Shown here in pieces: positions 1-8,914 of a DNA stretch of 64,000 nucleotides. This stretch comes from Streptomyces erythrochromogenes (GTDB lineage Bacteria; Actinomycetota; Actinomycetes; Streptomycetales; Streptomycetaceae), in contig NZ_CP108036.1 in assembly GCF_036170895.1 (NCBI RefSeq), positions 7,785,501 through 7,849,500 on the forward strand, written 5' to 3'. The first letter of the stretch is position 1. Each line of letters begins with the position of its first letter. The notes beneath the pieces are model-generated. The model searched no databases. It was not told the DNA's origin and saw nothing but the letters and a program-made list of their open reading frames with translations. Both the position numbers and the translations under genes were made by a program.

Positions 1-6
1 AGACCG

Positions 7-783
7 TCATGACCACACCGGCCCTCCAAGCCGCGTGACTGAACCTGTCACCCGAACCTGCACCAGACCCCGGCGTGAGGAGTGCGCCTTGCGTTGGCGT
101 TCGTGGATCTCCTCGTACCAGTCCGGCGGGTTCTTCTTGAACTTGCGGTGCGGCGGTGTCACGACGCGGCCGCCGGTCTGAGCGCCCAGGCCCTGGTAGC
201 CGGCGTCGGCAAGGATCTCCACGGCCGGGCCGCCAATCAGGTGCTTGACCAGGTCTAACTGCCGGGCGTGGGTGATGTCGGCACAGCTTGCCGGCTGGGC
301 GGGACTGCAGAACAGGAGCTTGCCATCGGCATGGGTGAGGACCATGGCCTTGACGGCGTTCTGCTTGTTCTTGCCGGAGATGTACTTCTCCCGGTCCTTG
401 TGGCCGGCGGCGGGCCTGCGGACCCGGATCTCGGTGCCGTCGATGATCCCGGTCTGTCCGCTGGCGCTGAGGTGGTCGATGACTTCGGCGAGGCTGCGGA
501 GCCGGACGCCGGTGGCGATGGTGCAGCCGCGGGCTGCGAGCAGCGGCCGCACCTCGCCGACAGCGCGGATGATTGTGGACCGGTAGACGCCGAACCAGCA
601 GGCCAGCACGTCGTGAGTGGCACCGTGGCGAAGGTGGACGAGTGTGGCCAGGAGCCGGTCGACAAAGACCAGCTGGTGCTTTGCGCCAGCGCCGACGGCC
701 CGCTTGCGTGGCCTGGCCTCCAGTCTCGCCTGGTGCCGCTCATGCCATAACGGACCTACCTCGGCGACGAGTTCGGCGATCAC
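7..783 (-). pseudogene. IS5-superfamily DDE transposase, 3'-truncated
   Basis: The reading frame starts like a helix-turn-helix plus DDE_Tnp_4-type transposase. The first catalytic Asp is at about residue 115 (context IIDGTEI) and the second at about residue 193 (LADAGYQG). Homology stops at the HSSRR segment (about residue 236, near base 74). The remaining residues look like unrelated read-through, and the expected third acidic residue (context VEHGIAHLKNW in relatives) is missing. The element has therefore lost its 3' end and should be inactive. It is one of several IS5-superfamily scars at this end of the window. Confidence 0.8.
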
Positions 784-958
784 ATAGGCCGACAGACCTG
801 TGATCCGCCGATCGCTGCACGAGTCACTGTCCCCACCACATGAACATGATCAGGGATCAAGATCCAGCACCGCACCACCAACCATGCACGAGCTCGTTAG
901 AGCGTGTATCGAAGATATTTTCTAGGAGATCGTCAGGCTGCCCGGCTACGGTGCGGGC

Positions 959-1672
959 ATGGTGAATTTCGTGCTGGTTGCAGGTGCACGGCTCGGGGCG
1001 TGGGCGTGGGACGAGGTGGCGCCGTATCTGCGCGCGGCTGGCCACGGCGTCTATCCGTTGACGCTGTCCGGTCTTGCTGACAAGCGGGGTGTACCGGCGG
1101 GGCAAGCGACTCATGTCCAGGACATCGTTGCCGAGGTAGAACGCCAGGGTCTGCGTGACGTAGTCCTGGTGGGTCACAGTTACTCGGGCATCCCGGTAGG
1201 TCAGGCTGCGGAGCGGATCGGTGGCCGACTGGCTCGCGTGGTATTCGTCGACTCAAGTGTTCCAACTGACGGCAAGTCATTTGTCTCCGCCTGGCCGGAC
1301 GGCGGGGCGGCAGTGGAGGCATCGATCGCCGAGAACGGAGGGTTTTGGCCGCTCGCGCCAGCCGCTCATTACGACGGCGAGGGTCTCACCGATGAGCAGA
1401 TCGCACGCCTCGTGCGTGGCTCGACGCCTCACCCAGGTGCCACGCTGACCGAGCCCGCTGTGCTGGCGGGGCCGCTCGGTGAGCTTCCCGCGACATACAT
1501 CCTGTGCGTGATGCCGGGGGCTCAGCCTGACGACGCCGAGCCCGACGAAGATGTGGCCGAGCTGCTGAACAGCAAGCGCTGGCGGCTGGTCAAGATGGAC
1601 ACCGGCCATTGGCCGATGTTCTCCCAGCCGCGCGAGCTGGCGCAGATTCTCCTCAATGCTGCCGTGGAGTGA
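959..1672 (+). CDS. alpha/beta hydrolase
   Basis: A 237-residue alpha/beta-hydrolase-fold protein, probably a cytoplasmic esterase or related hydrolase. The nucleophile elbow GHSYSG places the catalytic Ser at residue 74. A C-terminal His at residue 217 (context DTGHWPM) completes the likely triad. The length is typical of the short AB_hydrolase_6-type family found widely in Streptomyces. An AGGAG-like stretch lies about 30 nt upstream, which is rather distant from the ATG. It stands alone between two transposase remnants, so context gives no substrate. The fold call is firm; the substrate is unknown. Confidence 0.88.
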   Translation: MVNFVLVAGARLGAWAWDEVAPYLRAAGHGVYPLTLSGLADKRGVPAGQATHVQDIVAEVERQGLRDVVLVGHSYSGIPVGQAAERIGGRLARVVFVDSSVPTDGKSFVSAWPDGGAAVEASIAENGGFWPLAPAAHYDGEGLTDEQIARLVRGSTPHPGATLTEPAVLAGPLGELPATYILCVMPGAQPDDAEPDEDVAELLNSKRWRLVKMDTGHWPMFSQPRELAQILLNAAVE

Positions 1673-1720
1673 GAGCACCTCCATACCTGCGGACTGGTTT
1701 TGGACGCGCTTGTGTGCTGG

Positions 1721-2493
1721 TCACAGCCATTCGCCGATGGCCGCTATGAGGACAGTCGCCTCATAGCGGACCGCTAGCTTGTCGTATCGCGTGGCGACGG
1801 CGCGGTACCTCTTGAGGCGGTTGATCCCACGCTCGACCGCGTGGCGCTCACGGTAGTCAACTGGGTCGAACTTCGGCGGCCGGCCGCCGCGAGAGTCGCG
1901 CTGTTTGCGGTGACGCGCCTGGTCGAGCAGGCCGGGATGGTGCAGCGGATCCCCCGGCGACGCAGGTAAGCGCGGTTCTTGCGCGAGGCGTACGCCTTGT
2001 CAGCACGCACCCGATCGGGACGGACGCGCGGCCGGCCCACCCCGATGCGGGGCACGCGGACCTTCTCCAGCACAGGTTCGAACTGCGGCGAGTCCCCACG
2101 CTGCCCAGCCGTCACCACGATCGACACGGGCTTCTGGCCCTGATCGACGGTCGCCCGGACCGAGGCGGCGTCGATGATTGCCGAGGACCAGTCGAGCTCG
2201 CCTTGTGCGCCGAGCTCGTCCAACACCGCGCGGTGCAGCCGCCGCCACAGCCCCGCCGTGGCCCACAGGGTGAACCGGCGGTGCGCGGTCGCAGGCGAGA
2301 CACCGAACGCCTCCGGCAGGTACCGCCAGGCGCATCCGCTGGTCAGGACATACACCACCGCGGTCAACACAGCCCGCTCATCACATGGAGCGGTCCCACC
2401 GCCCTGCGGACGAGGGACGAACGGCGGCAGCAGAGGAGCGGCCAGTTCCCACAACCCGTCAGGAACTAGCCGCTGCGACAGATCGGCACCCAC
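1721..2493 (-). pseudogene. IS5-family transposase with internal deletion and frameshift
   Basis: The N-terminal DUF4096-type region is clear (VPDGLWELAAPLLPP, then SGCAWRYLPEAF). After the first catalytic region (about residue 110) the sequence jumps to DQGQKPVSIVVTAGQRGD, so roughly 40 residues normally present in this family are missing. After RRGIRCTIP the frame shifts. The correct C-terminus ([17 protein letters not shown] and later [13 protein letters not shown]) continues in another frame to a stop at 1721. Two independent lesions make this a dead element. Confidence 0.85.
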
Positions 2494-2626
2494 AAAAGGC
2501 GATGATGCCGCAGCTCACACCATCACCACGTGAGACATCCTCTAAGGCTTAGAAGGCGTCTCGATTGGTGAAGGGCGCTGTAGATAGTCGCTGGTAGACG
2601 TGGTGTGCTGGCAGTTGAATGTCCTG

Positions 2627-2962
2627 ATGAGTGACTACTGGACCCCTGCCCATCAGGCAGTGGAGCAAGAGGATGCTGAGACCTTGGCTCGGCTGCTGGG
2701 CGAAGGGGCCGATCCCGATGAGGTCTTCAGCAACATGACGTTGCTGACGCACGCGATCGATACCGAGGGCGATGGATCCTGGCAGACGGGCGAGCCTCTG
2801 ACGGTTCACACCACAGCGGTACTGCTGGCTTTTGGCGCTGACCCCGAGCTGGCAGCTCCCGGCGGCCGTACGCCTCTGGAGCAGGCGAGTCAGTACGGCC
2901 ACCACTTGGCGTTGAACTTGCTGCGAGCCCACATCAGGAGGCGAGGCGCCGGAAACAGATGA
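2627..2962 (+). CDS. small ankyrin-repeat protein, 3' end probably cut by an IS
   Basis: Two ankyrin-like units are visible: WTPAHQAVEQEDAETLARLL followed by GADPDEV, and GRTPLEQASQYGHHLALNLL after FGADPEL. Ankyrin repeats mediate protein binding, and the partner is unknown. The ATG at 2627 is preferred over the in-frame ATG at 2600 because the repeat begins immediately after it. The last residues overlap the C-terminal coding end of the neighbouring IS5-type transposase on the other strand (2934 onward). The native C-terminus has probably been replaced by IS sequence. No partner gene survives nearby. Confidence 0.6.
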   Translation: MSDYWTPAHQAVEQEDAETLARLLGEGADPDEVFSNMTLLTHAIDTEGDGSWQTGEPLTVHTTAVLLAFGADPELAAPGGRTPLEQASQYGHHLALNLLRAHIRRRGAGNR

Positions 2963-3736
2963 GGGCGCAGGCGATTGCGGCGAAGCCGAGGAAATGTTCG
3001 GCGCGCTGTTCGTACCGGCGGTGCAAGCGCCGGAACCCGTTCAGCCACGCCATGGTCCGCTCTACGACCCAGCGGTGCCGGCCGAGGCGCTCGGAGGACT
3101 CAACGCCTCGGCGGGCGATGCGGGGCGTGATGTTGCGGGCGCGCAGCCATTTGCGCAGGTGGTCATAGTCGTAGCCCTTGTCGCCATGCAGTTTTCCAGG
3201 CCTTCGACGGCGTGGTCCGCGGCGTGAGCGGATGGGCGGTATTCCGCGTACCAGAGGCTCAAGGCCCTGACTGTCGTGGGTGTTCGCACCGGAGATCCCG
3301 AGTGACATGGGCAGTCCGTTGCGATCGGTCAGCAGGTGGATTTTCGATCCCTTCTTGCCGCGATCGGTCGGATTCGGTCCCGTCAAAGTCCCCCTTTGAG
3401 GGCACGAACACTGACCGAGTCGATCGCGCACCTGGACCAGTCGAGGTCGCCGTTAGCGCCGAGCTCGTCCAGGATCACGCGGTGGAGCTTGGCCCAGACT
3501 CGTGCGGTCGTCCAGTCGGTGAAGCGACGATGCACGGTCTGCCAGGAGGCACCGAAGACCGGAGGGAGCTGCCGCCAGGCGCAGCCGGAGGTAGCCACGA
3601 ACAAGATCGCAGCCAGTACGGCCCGGTCATCAGCCCGGCGCCGCCCACCACCCTGCGGACGTACAGGAGGCTCTGGCATCGCTGCTTGAAACAGCTCCCA
3701 CAGCGAATCCGGCACCAGCCGTTCGACTATCCCCAT
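2934..3736 (-). CDS. IS5/IS427-type transposase in two frames (programmed -1 frameshift)
   Basis: OrfA (3383-3736, 117 aa) begins MGIVERLVPDSLWELFQ and ends VSVRALKGGL. OrfB (2934-3431) continues with TLTGPNPTDRGKKGSK, the catalytic GDKGYDY segment and the HRWVVERTMAWLNGF region carrying the final Glu. The two frames meet at AAAGGGGG (about 3386-3393 on the minus strand). A -1 slip there gives the normal family sequence RALKGGTLTGPNP. Two-frame organisation with a slippery run is established for IS427-group elements. No other damage is visible, so this is the only transposase here that could still be functional. Confidence 0.78.
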
Positions 3737-3796
3737 GCCACCTGGAACGAACGGCCGCCAATCAAGACACCGTCTTAACGAAAGCCATAGAGACAC

Positions 3797-4144
3797 CTTT
3801 CTGGCCCTCACGTGGGCGGTGTCGAGGACCGTGCGGGACAGGTCCAGGAGGCCACCGTCGTCGAGGCGGTGCAGGATCTCCTCGTGCAGCCGGCCCTGCA
3901 CTCCGGCCCTCGACCAGATCAGGTGCCTATGGTGAGCCGTCGACTTCGATATCCCGAAACAGGGCGGCAGAGCCCGCCGGGCGCACCCGCTCACCAGGAC
4001 ATAGGCGATCTCCGCGAACAGCGTCTCATCAGGCGTGTCCTGTGTCCCGCCGCCCTGCGGCCGCACCCTCGACGGCGGGATCAACGGCTTCGCGATCCCC
4101 CACAACCCGTCCCGAACAAACCAACTCCACGTACCCCGCCCCAT
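3797..4144 (-). pseudogene. IS5-family transposase N-terminal fragment
   Basis: The first 116 residues match the N-terminal half of a second IS5-type transposase (DGLWGIAKPLIPPS, RVRPQGGGTQDTPDET, VLDTAHVRARK). The catalytic core is absent. The frame stays open and runs into the orfA start of the adjacent IS427-type element at 3736, producing an artificial 253-residue chimera. The simplest reading is that the downstream element inserted into or next to this older copy. Confidence 0.8.
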
Positions 4145-4378
4145 ACGAAGGACAACGACGCCTCACTGCATAGGACACGGTCTTAGCGTCAACGGCTGCG
4201 CCGCTGTGCCCCAAGGGCGTGAACACAAAGCATTCCCGATCAAAACTAGTCCACTACCCCAATAGGACTAAAGGCGTATTTCAATCAAAGAAATGGTACG
4301 GCCAATTTGCCAAACTCTTCTTTGTGGAAGATGATCTTGCCTGGCCCCCACAGGGGGGGGCAGACGAGGGGATTTTCC

Positions 4379-4885
4379 GTGAAGAGGTTCGGTAAAACTG
4401 CGGTTTTCGCTGCTGCGACTGCAGCACTGGCTTCTGGCGTCTTCGCCACGCCGGCCACCGCCGCCGCCGAAGTTGGCGTCGGTTCGTCGCAGAGCAGCAC
4501 CATCTCCCTCCATACCCGCGGAGACGGTACCCAAGCGCCTGCGGAGCTGGGCGACCCCAAGGAATTGGGGGTGGTGAAGCTCGTACTCACCGAGCCGGCG
4601 AAAATGGGCAGTAAGAAGCCGGCCGCCAGGTCGGTCTCGGCTAACAGCGTTAGCCCGCTGAGCGTCGTCCAAGCCGGCGGTGGGACGTGGAGCTACGGCT
4701 GGCAAGCGCGAGACAATCGCAAGTACTGCTACTCGAACTATTACCACGGCAGCGTGAAGCACAGTTCGACCGTGAACATCGCCGGGATAATAGTGAAGGA
4801 CACCAAGCCTGCCGGACAAACCACCAACGCCAACCACACGGCGGGCCTTGCTTACACTTGCTACACCTACTACGCCAAGTACTAA
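4379..4885 (+). CDS. lactococcin-972-family bacteriocin precursor
   Basis: From the GTG at 4379 the protein starts with Lys/Arg, a hydrophobic run (TAVFAAATAALASGVFA) and an ATPATAAA region, a good Sec signal peptide. The C-terminal third has the lactococcin-972 pattern: GGGTWSYGW, YSNYYHGSVKHSSTVN and a Tyr-rich end. Family members are secreted Sec-dependent bacteriocins; lactococcin 972 itself blocks septum formation by binding lipid II. A long region between signal and domain (about 95 residues) may be a propeptide. A GAGGGGA-like RBS precedes the GTG; the longer ATG start at 4307 would spoil the signal peptide. Base composition is less GC-rich than neighbours, suggesting acquisition. Confidence 0.75.
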   Translation: MKRFGKTAVFAAATAALASGVFATPATAAAEVGVGSSQSSTISLHTRGDGTQAPAELGDPKELGVVKLVLTEPAKMGSKKPAARSVSANSVSPLSVVQAGGGTWSYGWQARDNRKYCYSNYYHGSVKHSSTVNIAGIIVKDTKPAGQTTNANHTAGLAYTCYTYYAKY

Positions 4886-5047
4886 ACCCCCACCGCCCGA
4901 TGCTTGGCGCGTTAGATCACTCACTACAACAGCCGGGCATGGACTGTGAGGTGAGCGCCCTGGGTTCCTGCGTAATCATCAGCACAGGAACCCAGGACGC
5001 CCACCAACTCCCCTTCAGCGGCTATCCGCAGGACGAGGAAATCTAGA

Positions 5048-5674
5048 GTGAATTTTTCACGTGCCCGCATCGCGCCCGTGCTGGTAGCCCTCGGGGCTGG
5101 TGCGGCAATTGGCGTGCTTGGAGCACTCGCCGGCCAATTTGATGGCCCGATTTTTCACGCAGTGAGCCTCGTGTTCTCTGCAGGCTGGTCGTGGGCGTGT
5201 TTCGCCTTTTTGGTCGGCTATTTTCGCCAATCGAAAGCCGAGTCGGCTTTGCTGGCCTCTTCGGCATTGGCAGTAGGTGTGGTTGTCTACTACCTACTCA
5301 AGGCTTTGAAACCGGTTACGCCGATGGGAATGGATGTCGCTGTCGAGCCGAGCGGCGGGGGTGCTTGGTCAAGGATCGTGATCTGGGGAATGCTCGCTTT
5401 TATTCTTGGCGCCCCGGTGGGGCTCCTCGGAAACCTGGCACGAATCCCCGGCATTGCCGGCCTTCCGTTCCGCCTACTTGTTCCGCTGATCGCTTTCTTT
5501 GAGACTTCTTGGCGTCTGGATCTAGAGGCGGCCGCTGCGGGACCGAATGCCGCATTTACTTGGAGCGCGATTCGCGTGTTGGCTGTCCTCGCAGCCATAG
5601 CTCTTCTGGGACACATGGCGTGGAGGTGGCGTACTTGGCACGGCGTCCCGAAAGTGAGGGCTGATTCAGACTGA
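5048..5674 (+). CDS. multi-pass membrane protein (DUF6518-like), candidate bacteriocin immunity partner
   Basis: A 208-residue protein with about five or six hydrophobic segments, for example ARIAPVLVALGAGAAIGVLG, LVFSAGWSWACFAFLVGYF, IVIWGMLAFILGAPVGLLG and VLAVLAAIALLGHMAW. It resembles small Streptomyces membrane proteins of the DUF6518 type. It lies 160 bp downstream of the lactococcin-972-like gene on the same strand and shares its less extreme GC and codon use. Classical lactococcin-972 loci carry a multi-spanning membrane protein plus an ABC transporter for self-protection; no ABC genes are present here. The immunity role is inference from position only. Confidence 0.65.
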   Translation: MNFSRARIAPVLVALGAGAAIGVLGALAGQFDGPIFHAVSLVFSAGWSWACFAFLVGYFRQSKAESALLASSALAVGVVVYYLLKALKPVTPMGMDVAVEPSGGGAWSRIVIWGMLAFILGAPVGLLGNLARIPGIAGLPFRLLVPLIAFFETSWRLDLEAAAAGPNAAFTWSAIRVLAVLAAIALLGHMAWRWRTWHGVPKVRADSD

Positions 5675-6139
5675 GGCTGTTCGTCACCTGCGACGTCGCG
5701 CTTGCGGGCCGGCCCGTCGATCCAGCCGAAGCACAAGCCTCATCCACCGCCTGTTGCCAAGTCGGCGTGGTAACGCAGCCGCCCTTCCTGGTGCTCTTCA
5801 TTGAGCTTCAGCCTCTTGCACGTGCCTCGCCGTCATCGACCGAGCCGTTGATGCATCGAACAGTCGGGCTGACAACACCTCGCGGGCGGTCTCGTCCAGG
5901 CCCCGGCTGGCGGCTTTCTCCGCTCGCCGGTGAGCGGGAAACGGCGAGCGGTCCGGTCCAGCGGCAACATCGAGGTTGTGCCCCAGCCAGCCCCTAGAAG
6001 GCACCCGCGACGATGTACATGGCGGGGACGTCACCGCGCAGCCGGGGACGGCGGCGTGGCGCACGGCGATCCACCGGCAGGCGTGTTCGTCGCCGTGCTC
6101 GGCGACCTCGCCCATAGGTCGTCGAACAGGACCGGGTCA
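5675..6139. other. 465-bp stretch without a supported gene
   Basis: Open frames exist on both strands, but none has a recognisable domain, a convincing RBS or actinobacterial codon bias. A minus-strand segment (about 5800-5900) reads like protein (GLDETAREVLSARL), but it lacks a start and a family. Confidence 0.4.
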
Positions 6140-6205
6140 TCAGCAGATGAGTTGTGGGATCTGTTCCAGCGGGTGGCGCCGGAGGCGCCGTCGAGGCCTC
6201 AGGGT
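6140..6205 (+). pseudogene. IS5-type transposase N-terminal scrap
   Basis: Twenty-two residues (SADELWDLFQRVAPEAPSRP then QG) match the start of IS5-family transposases such as those at 2.5-4.1 kb. The match ends where the IS110 remnant begins on the other strand. It may be the lost 5' end of the same-strand fragment at 7002-7454, separated by the IS110 remnant. Confidence 0.55.
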
Positions 6206-6761
6206 AAGGCCCTTTTGAGTTGCTTGTTGCCTCGCTTCGACGGGTGTTCGCCTCGGATCGACGAGCCGGAGCTTCTGGTCACGGGTGCCAGGCCGGCGTA
6301 GGCGGCGAGGTGTCCGGCGGGGGCGAATCCGCTTCCGTCACCGATGTCGATGAGGATGCGAGCCGCAGTCCTGACCCCGATGCCGGCCATCGAGATCAGG
6401 ACCTGGGAAAGAGGGTGGGCGTCCAGGGGTTCCTCGATTCGGGCGGCGAGGAGTTGGCCTCGCCGGGGTACAGATCGGCGATCCGCCGCATCGTCAGCCC
6501 GGGAAGGTAGGCGACTTGGCAGCCCACGTGCCGGGCGACCGTCAGAGGCAGGGCGCCGATGGAAGCCGGCTGGTCGACCACCATCAGCACCGTTCCATGG
6601 CTGGCCTGCAGCTTCTCGAACAGCTCGCGCAGCTTCGGCTCGCTGTTGGGCAGCGGCCTGTCCAACACCTTCTTCCCGGCCCGGTTGACGGCCGTGGCGT
6701 GGTGTCCACCCTTGCCGACATCCAGACCCGGGTAGACGTCGATGTCATCGTCAACCGCCAT
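6199..6761 (-). pseudogene. IS110-family transposase, internally deleted
   Basis: The N-terminal DEDD_Tnp_IS110 part is intact, with GLDVGKGGHH around residues 13-22 and GLTMRRIADLYPGEA. It then jumps and frameshifts. The C-terminal Transposase_20 part resumes as MAGIGVRTAARILIDIGDGS, then HLAAYAGLAP and GNKQLKRAL before ending abruptly. IS110 transposases are about 400 residues; roughly half, including the middle, is missing. The element is dead. Confidence 0.85.
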
Positions 6762-7001
6762 GCGCGTACTCCCGTCGGCTGCCTTCTCCCTGCCTCACCT
6801 GCGGCATCAGCGTGCCGGCAGCCACGTTACGAAGAGACTGCCTCACCCCATGCGGGATCGGCGCTCGTGCCTCTGATCAGCGGTCTGCCAATGCCTCCGA
6901 CACCCGGCGACACCACCTTTCCGATCATCATCGACTGGGGGACCGAGTCATACCGGGGCCGGAGGCCGGGAGCCCTGTTTCAGGGCCGCGAAGACGGTAG
7001 C

Positions 7002-7454
7002 GGGGACCCGACAGGTCCGAATCCTGTCGACAGGGGCAAGTACGGATCGAAGATCCACTTGGTCACCGAGCGGACCGGTCTGCCCCTGTCCGTCGGGATC
7101 GCGGGCGCGACCTGCACGACAGTCAGGCGCAGCCCCTCGTCCGCGGCATACCACCCATCCGGGCGCGCCGCGGACGCCGTCGGCGCAAGCCCGCCAAGCT
7201 CCACGCGGAGAAGGGCTACGACTACGTTCACCTGCGGAAATGGTGACGTCAGCGCGGCGTACACATCGAATCGCACGCAAGGGCATCGAGTCCTCGCAGC
7301 GACTGGGCCGCCACCGCTGGACCGTCGAACGGACCTTGCCTGGCTCGCTGGCTGTCGCCGCCTCCACCGCCGCTACGAACGCAAAGCCGAACACTTCCTG
7401 GCCTTCACCAGCATCGCCTGCACCCTCATCTGGTACCGAAGACTCACCAAATGA
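7002..7454 (+). pseudogene. IS5-family transposase C-terminal half with frameshifts
   Basis: The segment begins DPTGPNPVDRGKYGSKIHL and TERTGLPLSVGIAGA, the central part of an IS5-type DDE transposase. It then passes through at least two frame changes (ARKGIESSQRLGRHRWTVER is read in another frame). It ends with LAGCRRLHRRYERKAEHFL and IWYRRLTK. The 3' terminal coding end is complete, but the gene cannot be translated in one frame. Confidence 0.8.
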
Positions 7455-8077
7455 GATGACGTCTAAGTCGAACCTGATCAGCTCCTTACCCAGCTGGAGT
7501 CGAGCGGTCTGCTCCACGTCTTCAGCACCAGGCCAACGGCCGGTAGCGGAGCGCGGCCCACCGCTTCTTGACCCGATTCGCCGAGACCGGTGGCGTGGTG
7601 CAGTTCGGCCAGCTCCTGCCGCCCGGGCCCGGCTGGTGCGGGCCGCTGGTGCGGGCGTGCGTGCAACTCGTCGATGTCTCCGGGCATCCATCCCACCATC
7701 ACGCCGCGGGCGTGGCGGACCAGGTGCACGCCCTCCCCACCCCGCTGCCTGCGTCCAGGAGCTCCGTCTCGTGATCATCCACAGCCGCACTGTAGGGGGA
7801 CGGCCAGGCCGTGCGGGGTGTCCGCGGCGCCATCCGGGTCCGTGGCGGGACCCGGCCGGGGCCGCTTCGACCGGCCGGAGCCCGCGCGTGGAGACCTCTC
7901 ATCGCCCTGGAACCCCCTGACAGGCCATTCAGCCACACCCGGTCGCTGGGCTGAGCGAGTCGGTTGGGCCGGGGGCGTTGCAGTCGGGCCAGGCCGGGTA
8001 CGCCGGGTGCCGCGGGGGGTACTGGTCACGGCGCCAACTCGCAGCGGCGTTGCAACGCCGGGATGAAGGGAAAGCGC
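7455..8077. other. 620-bp stretch without a supported gene
   Basis: The first bases after the transposase stop (TGAGATGACGTCTAAG at 7452-7467) resemble the TGAGACATCCTCTAAG at 2531-2546 beside another IS5-type copy, so this is probably an IS terminus. The rest has open frames on both strands (for example a minus-strand frame at 7478-7729 containing GVMVGWMPGDIDELHAR), but no recognisable family or start signal. Confidence 0.4.
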
Positions 8078-8719
8078 GTGAGTCGCGTCTTGATCGTCGA
8101 AAGTCATGGCCGGTCCGGCCTGCGGCCGGTACTGGAGGCCGTCGACGCGTTGGTGGTTGTGGGTGAAGCGGCTGATGCTGTGGAGGCCGTCAAAGCCGCC
8201 AAGGAGTATCAGCCCGATGTCGTGATCATGGATGTGTCCCTTGCCGGCCATGGTGCGGTCGAGGCCACCCGTCAGTTGTTGGGACTCGGCTTCCCCCCGA
8301 AGGTTCTGGCGCTGACCAGCTCCAGCCCGGACGGGAGGGTCCTTGACGTGCTCCGCGCCGGAGCCGCGGGCTTCGTCGTGCGGGACTGCAGTGCTGACGA
8401 GCTGGCTCACGCGGTGCGGATCGTGGGTGTCGGCGGCAACGTCCTCGATCCGAAGATCATGCATACGCTGACTCGAGGCCGTCCTTCCGCGGGCTCCCCT
8501 GATCTGCTGGAGAGGATCGGCAACCTCACGGACATGGAGCGGCAGATGCTGACGCTCATCGGCGGCGGCCACACCAACCAGCGGATCGCCGATGAGTGCC
8601 GTCTGTCCATCACCCGTGTGAGGGCACACGTCTCGCGCCTGGTCCAACGACTTGGACTGGACCACCGGATCCAGGCTGCGGTCCTCGCCTGGGAAGCCGG
8701 GATCGTCGGACGGGACTGA
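8078..8719 (+). CDS. NarL/FixJ-type response regulator with atypical receiver
   Basis: The receiver domain occupies residues 1 to about 120, with the phosphoacceptor-position Asp at residue 52 (VVIMDVSL). A LuxR-type HTH lies at about 145-205 (LTDMERQMLTLIGGG, then NQRIADECRLSITRVRAHVS). The usual acidic pair after beta-1 is replaced by Glu-Ser (LIVESHG), and the conserved beta-5 Lys is Arg (GFVVRDCS). Phosphorylation may therefore be weak or absent. The GTG at 8078 with GAAGGGA just upstream is preferred to the ATG at 8063. No histidine kinase is adjacent, so it is an orphan regulator. Confidence 0.85.
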   Translation: MSRVLIVESHGRSGLRPVLEAVDALVVVGEAADAVEAVKAAKEYQPDVVIMDVSLAGHGAVEATRQLLGLGFPPKVLALTSSSPDGRVLDVLRAGAAGFVVRDCSADELAHAVRIVGVGGNVLDPKIMHTLTRGRPSAGSPDLLERIGNLTDMERQMLTLIGGGHTNQRIADECRLSITRVRAHVSRLVQRLGLDHRIQAAVLAWEAGIVGRD

Positions 8720-8914
8720 TTGCCGCAGGCGGTAGGACAGGCCCACTGCGACGCTCACGGACATCCGGCCGCCGCTCAGCCGTCCCCGTGTGACGGCCGG
8801 CCCGGAGTCTTGTCGCGGGACCGCTCGCGGACTGGACCGCGCACCTGTCCGAAGGTGCGGGCAGCCATCCATCCAGATCGTGGATTCGCGGGCGGTGCGA
8901 GCCATCGGCCTTTT

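Noticed and set aside
7478..7729. A minus-strand 83-residue frame containing GVMVGWMPGDIDELHAR
   Set aside because: No family or start signal, and it is surrounded by IS debris; could be a gene scrap but not supportable.
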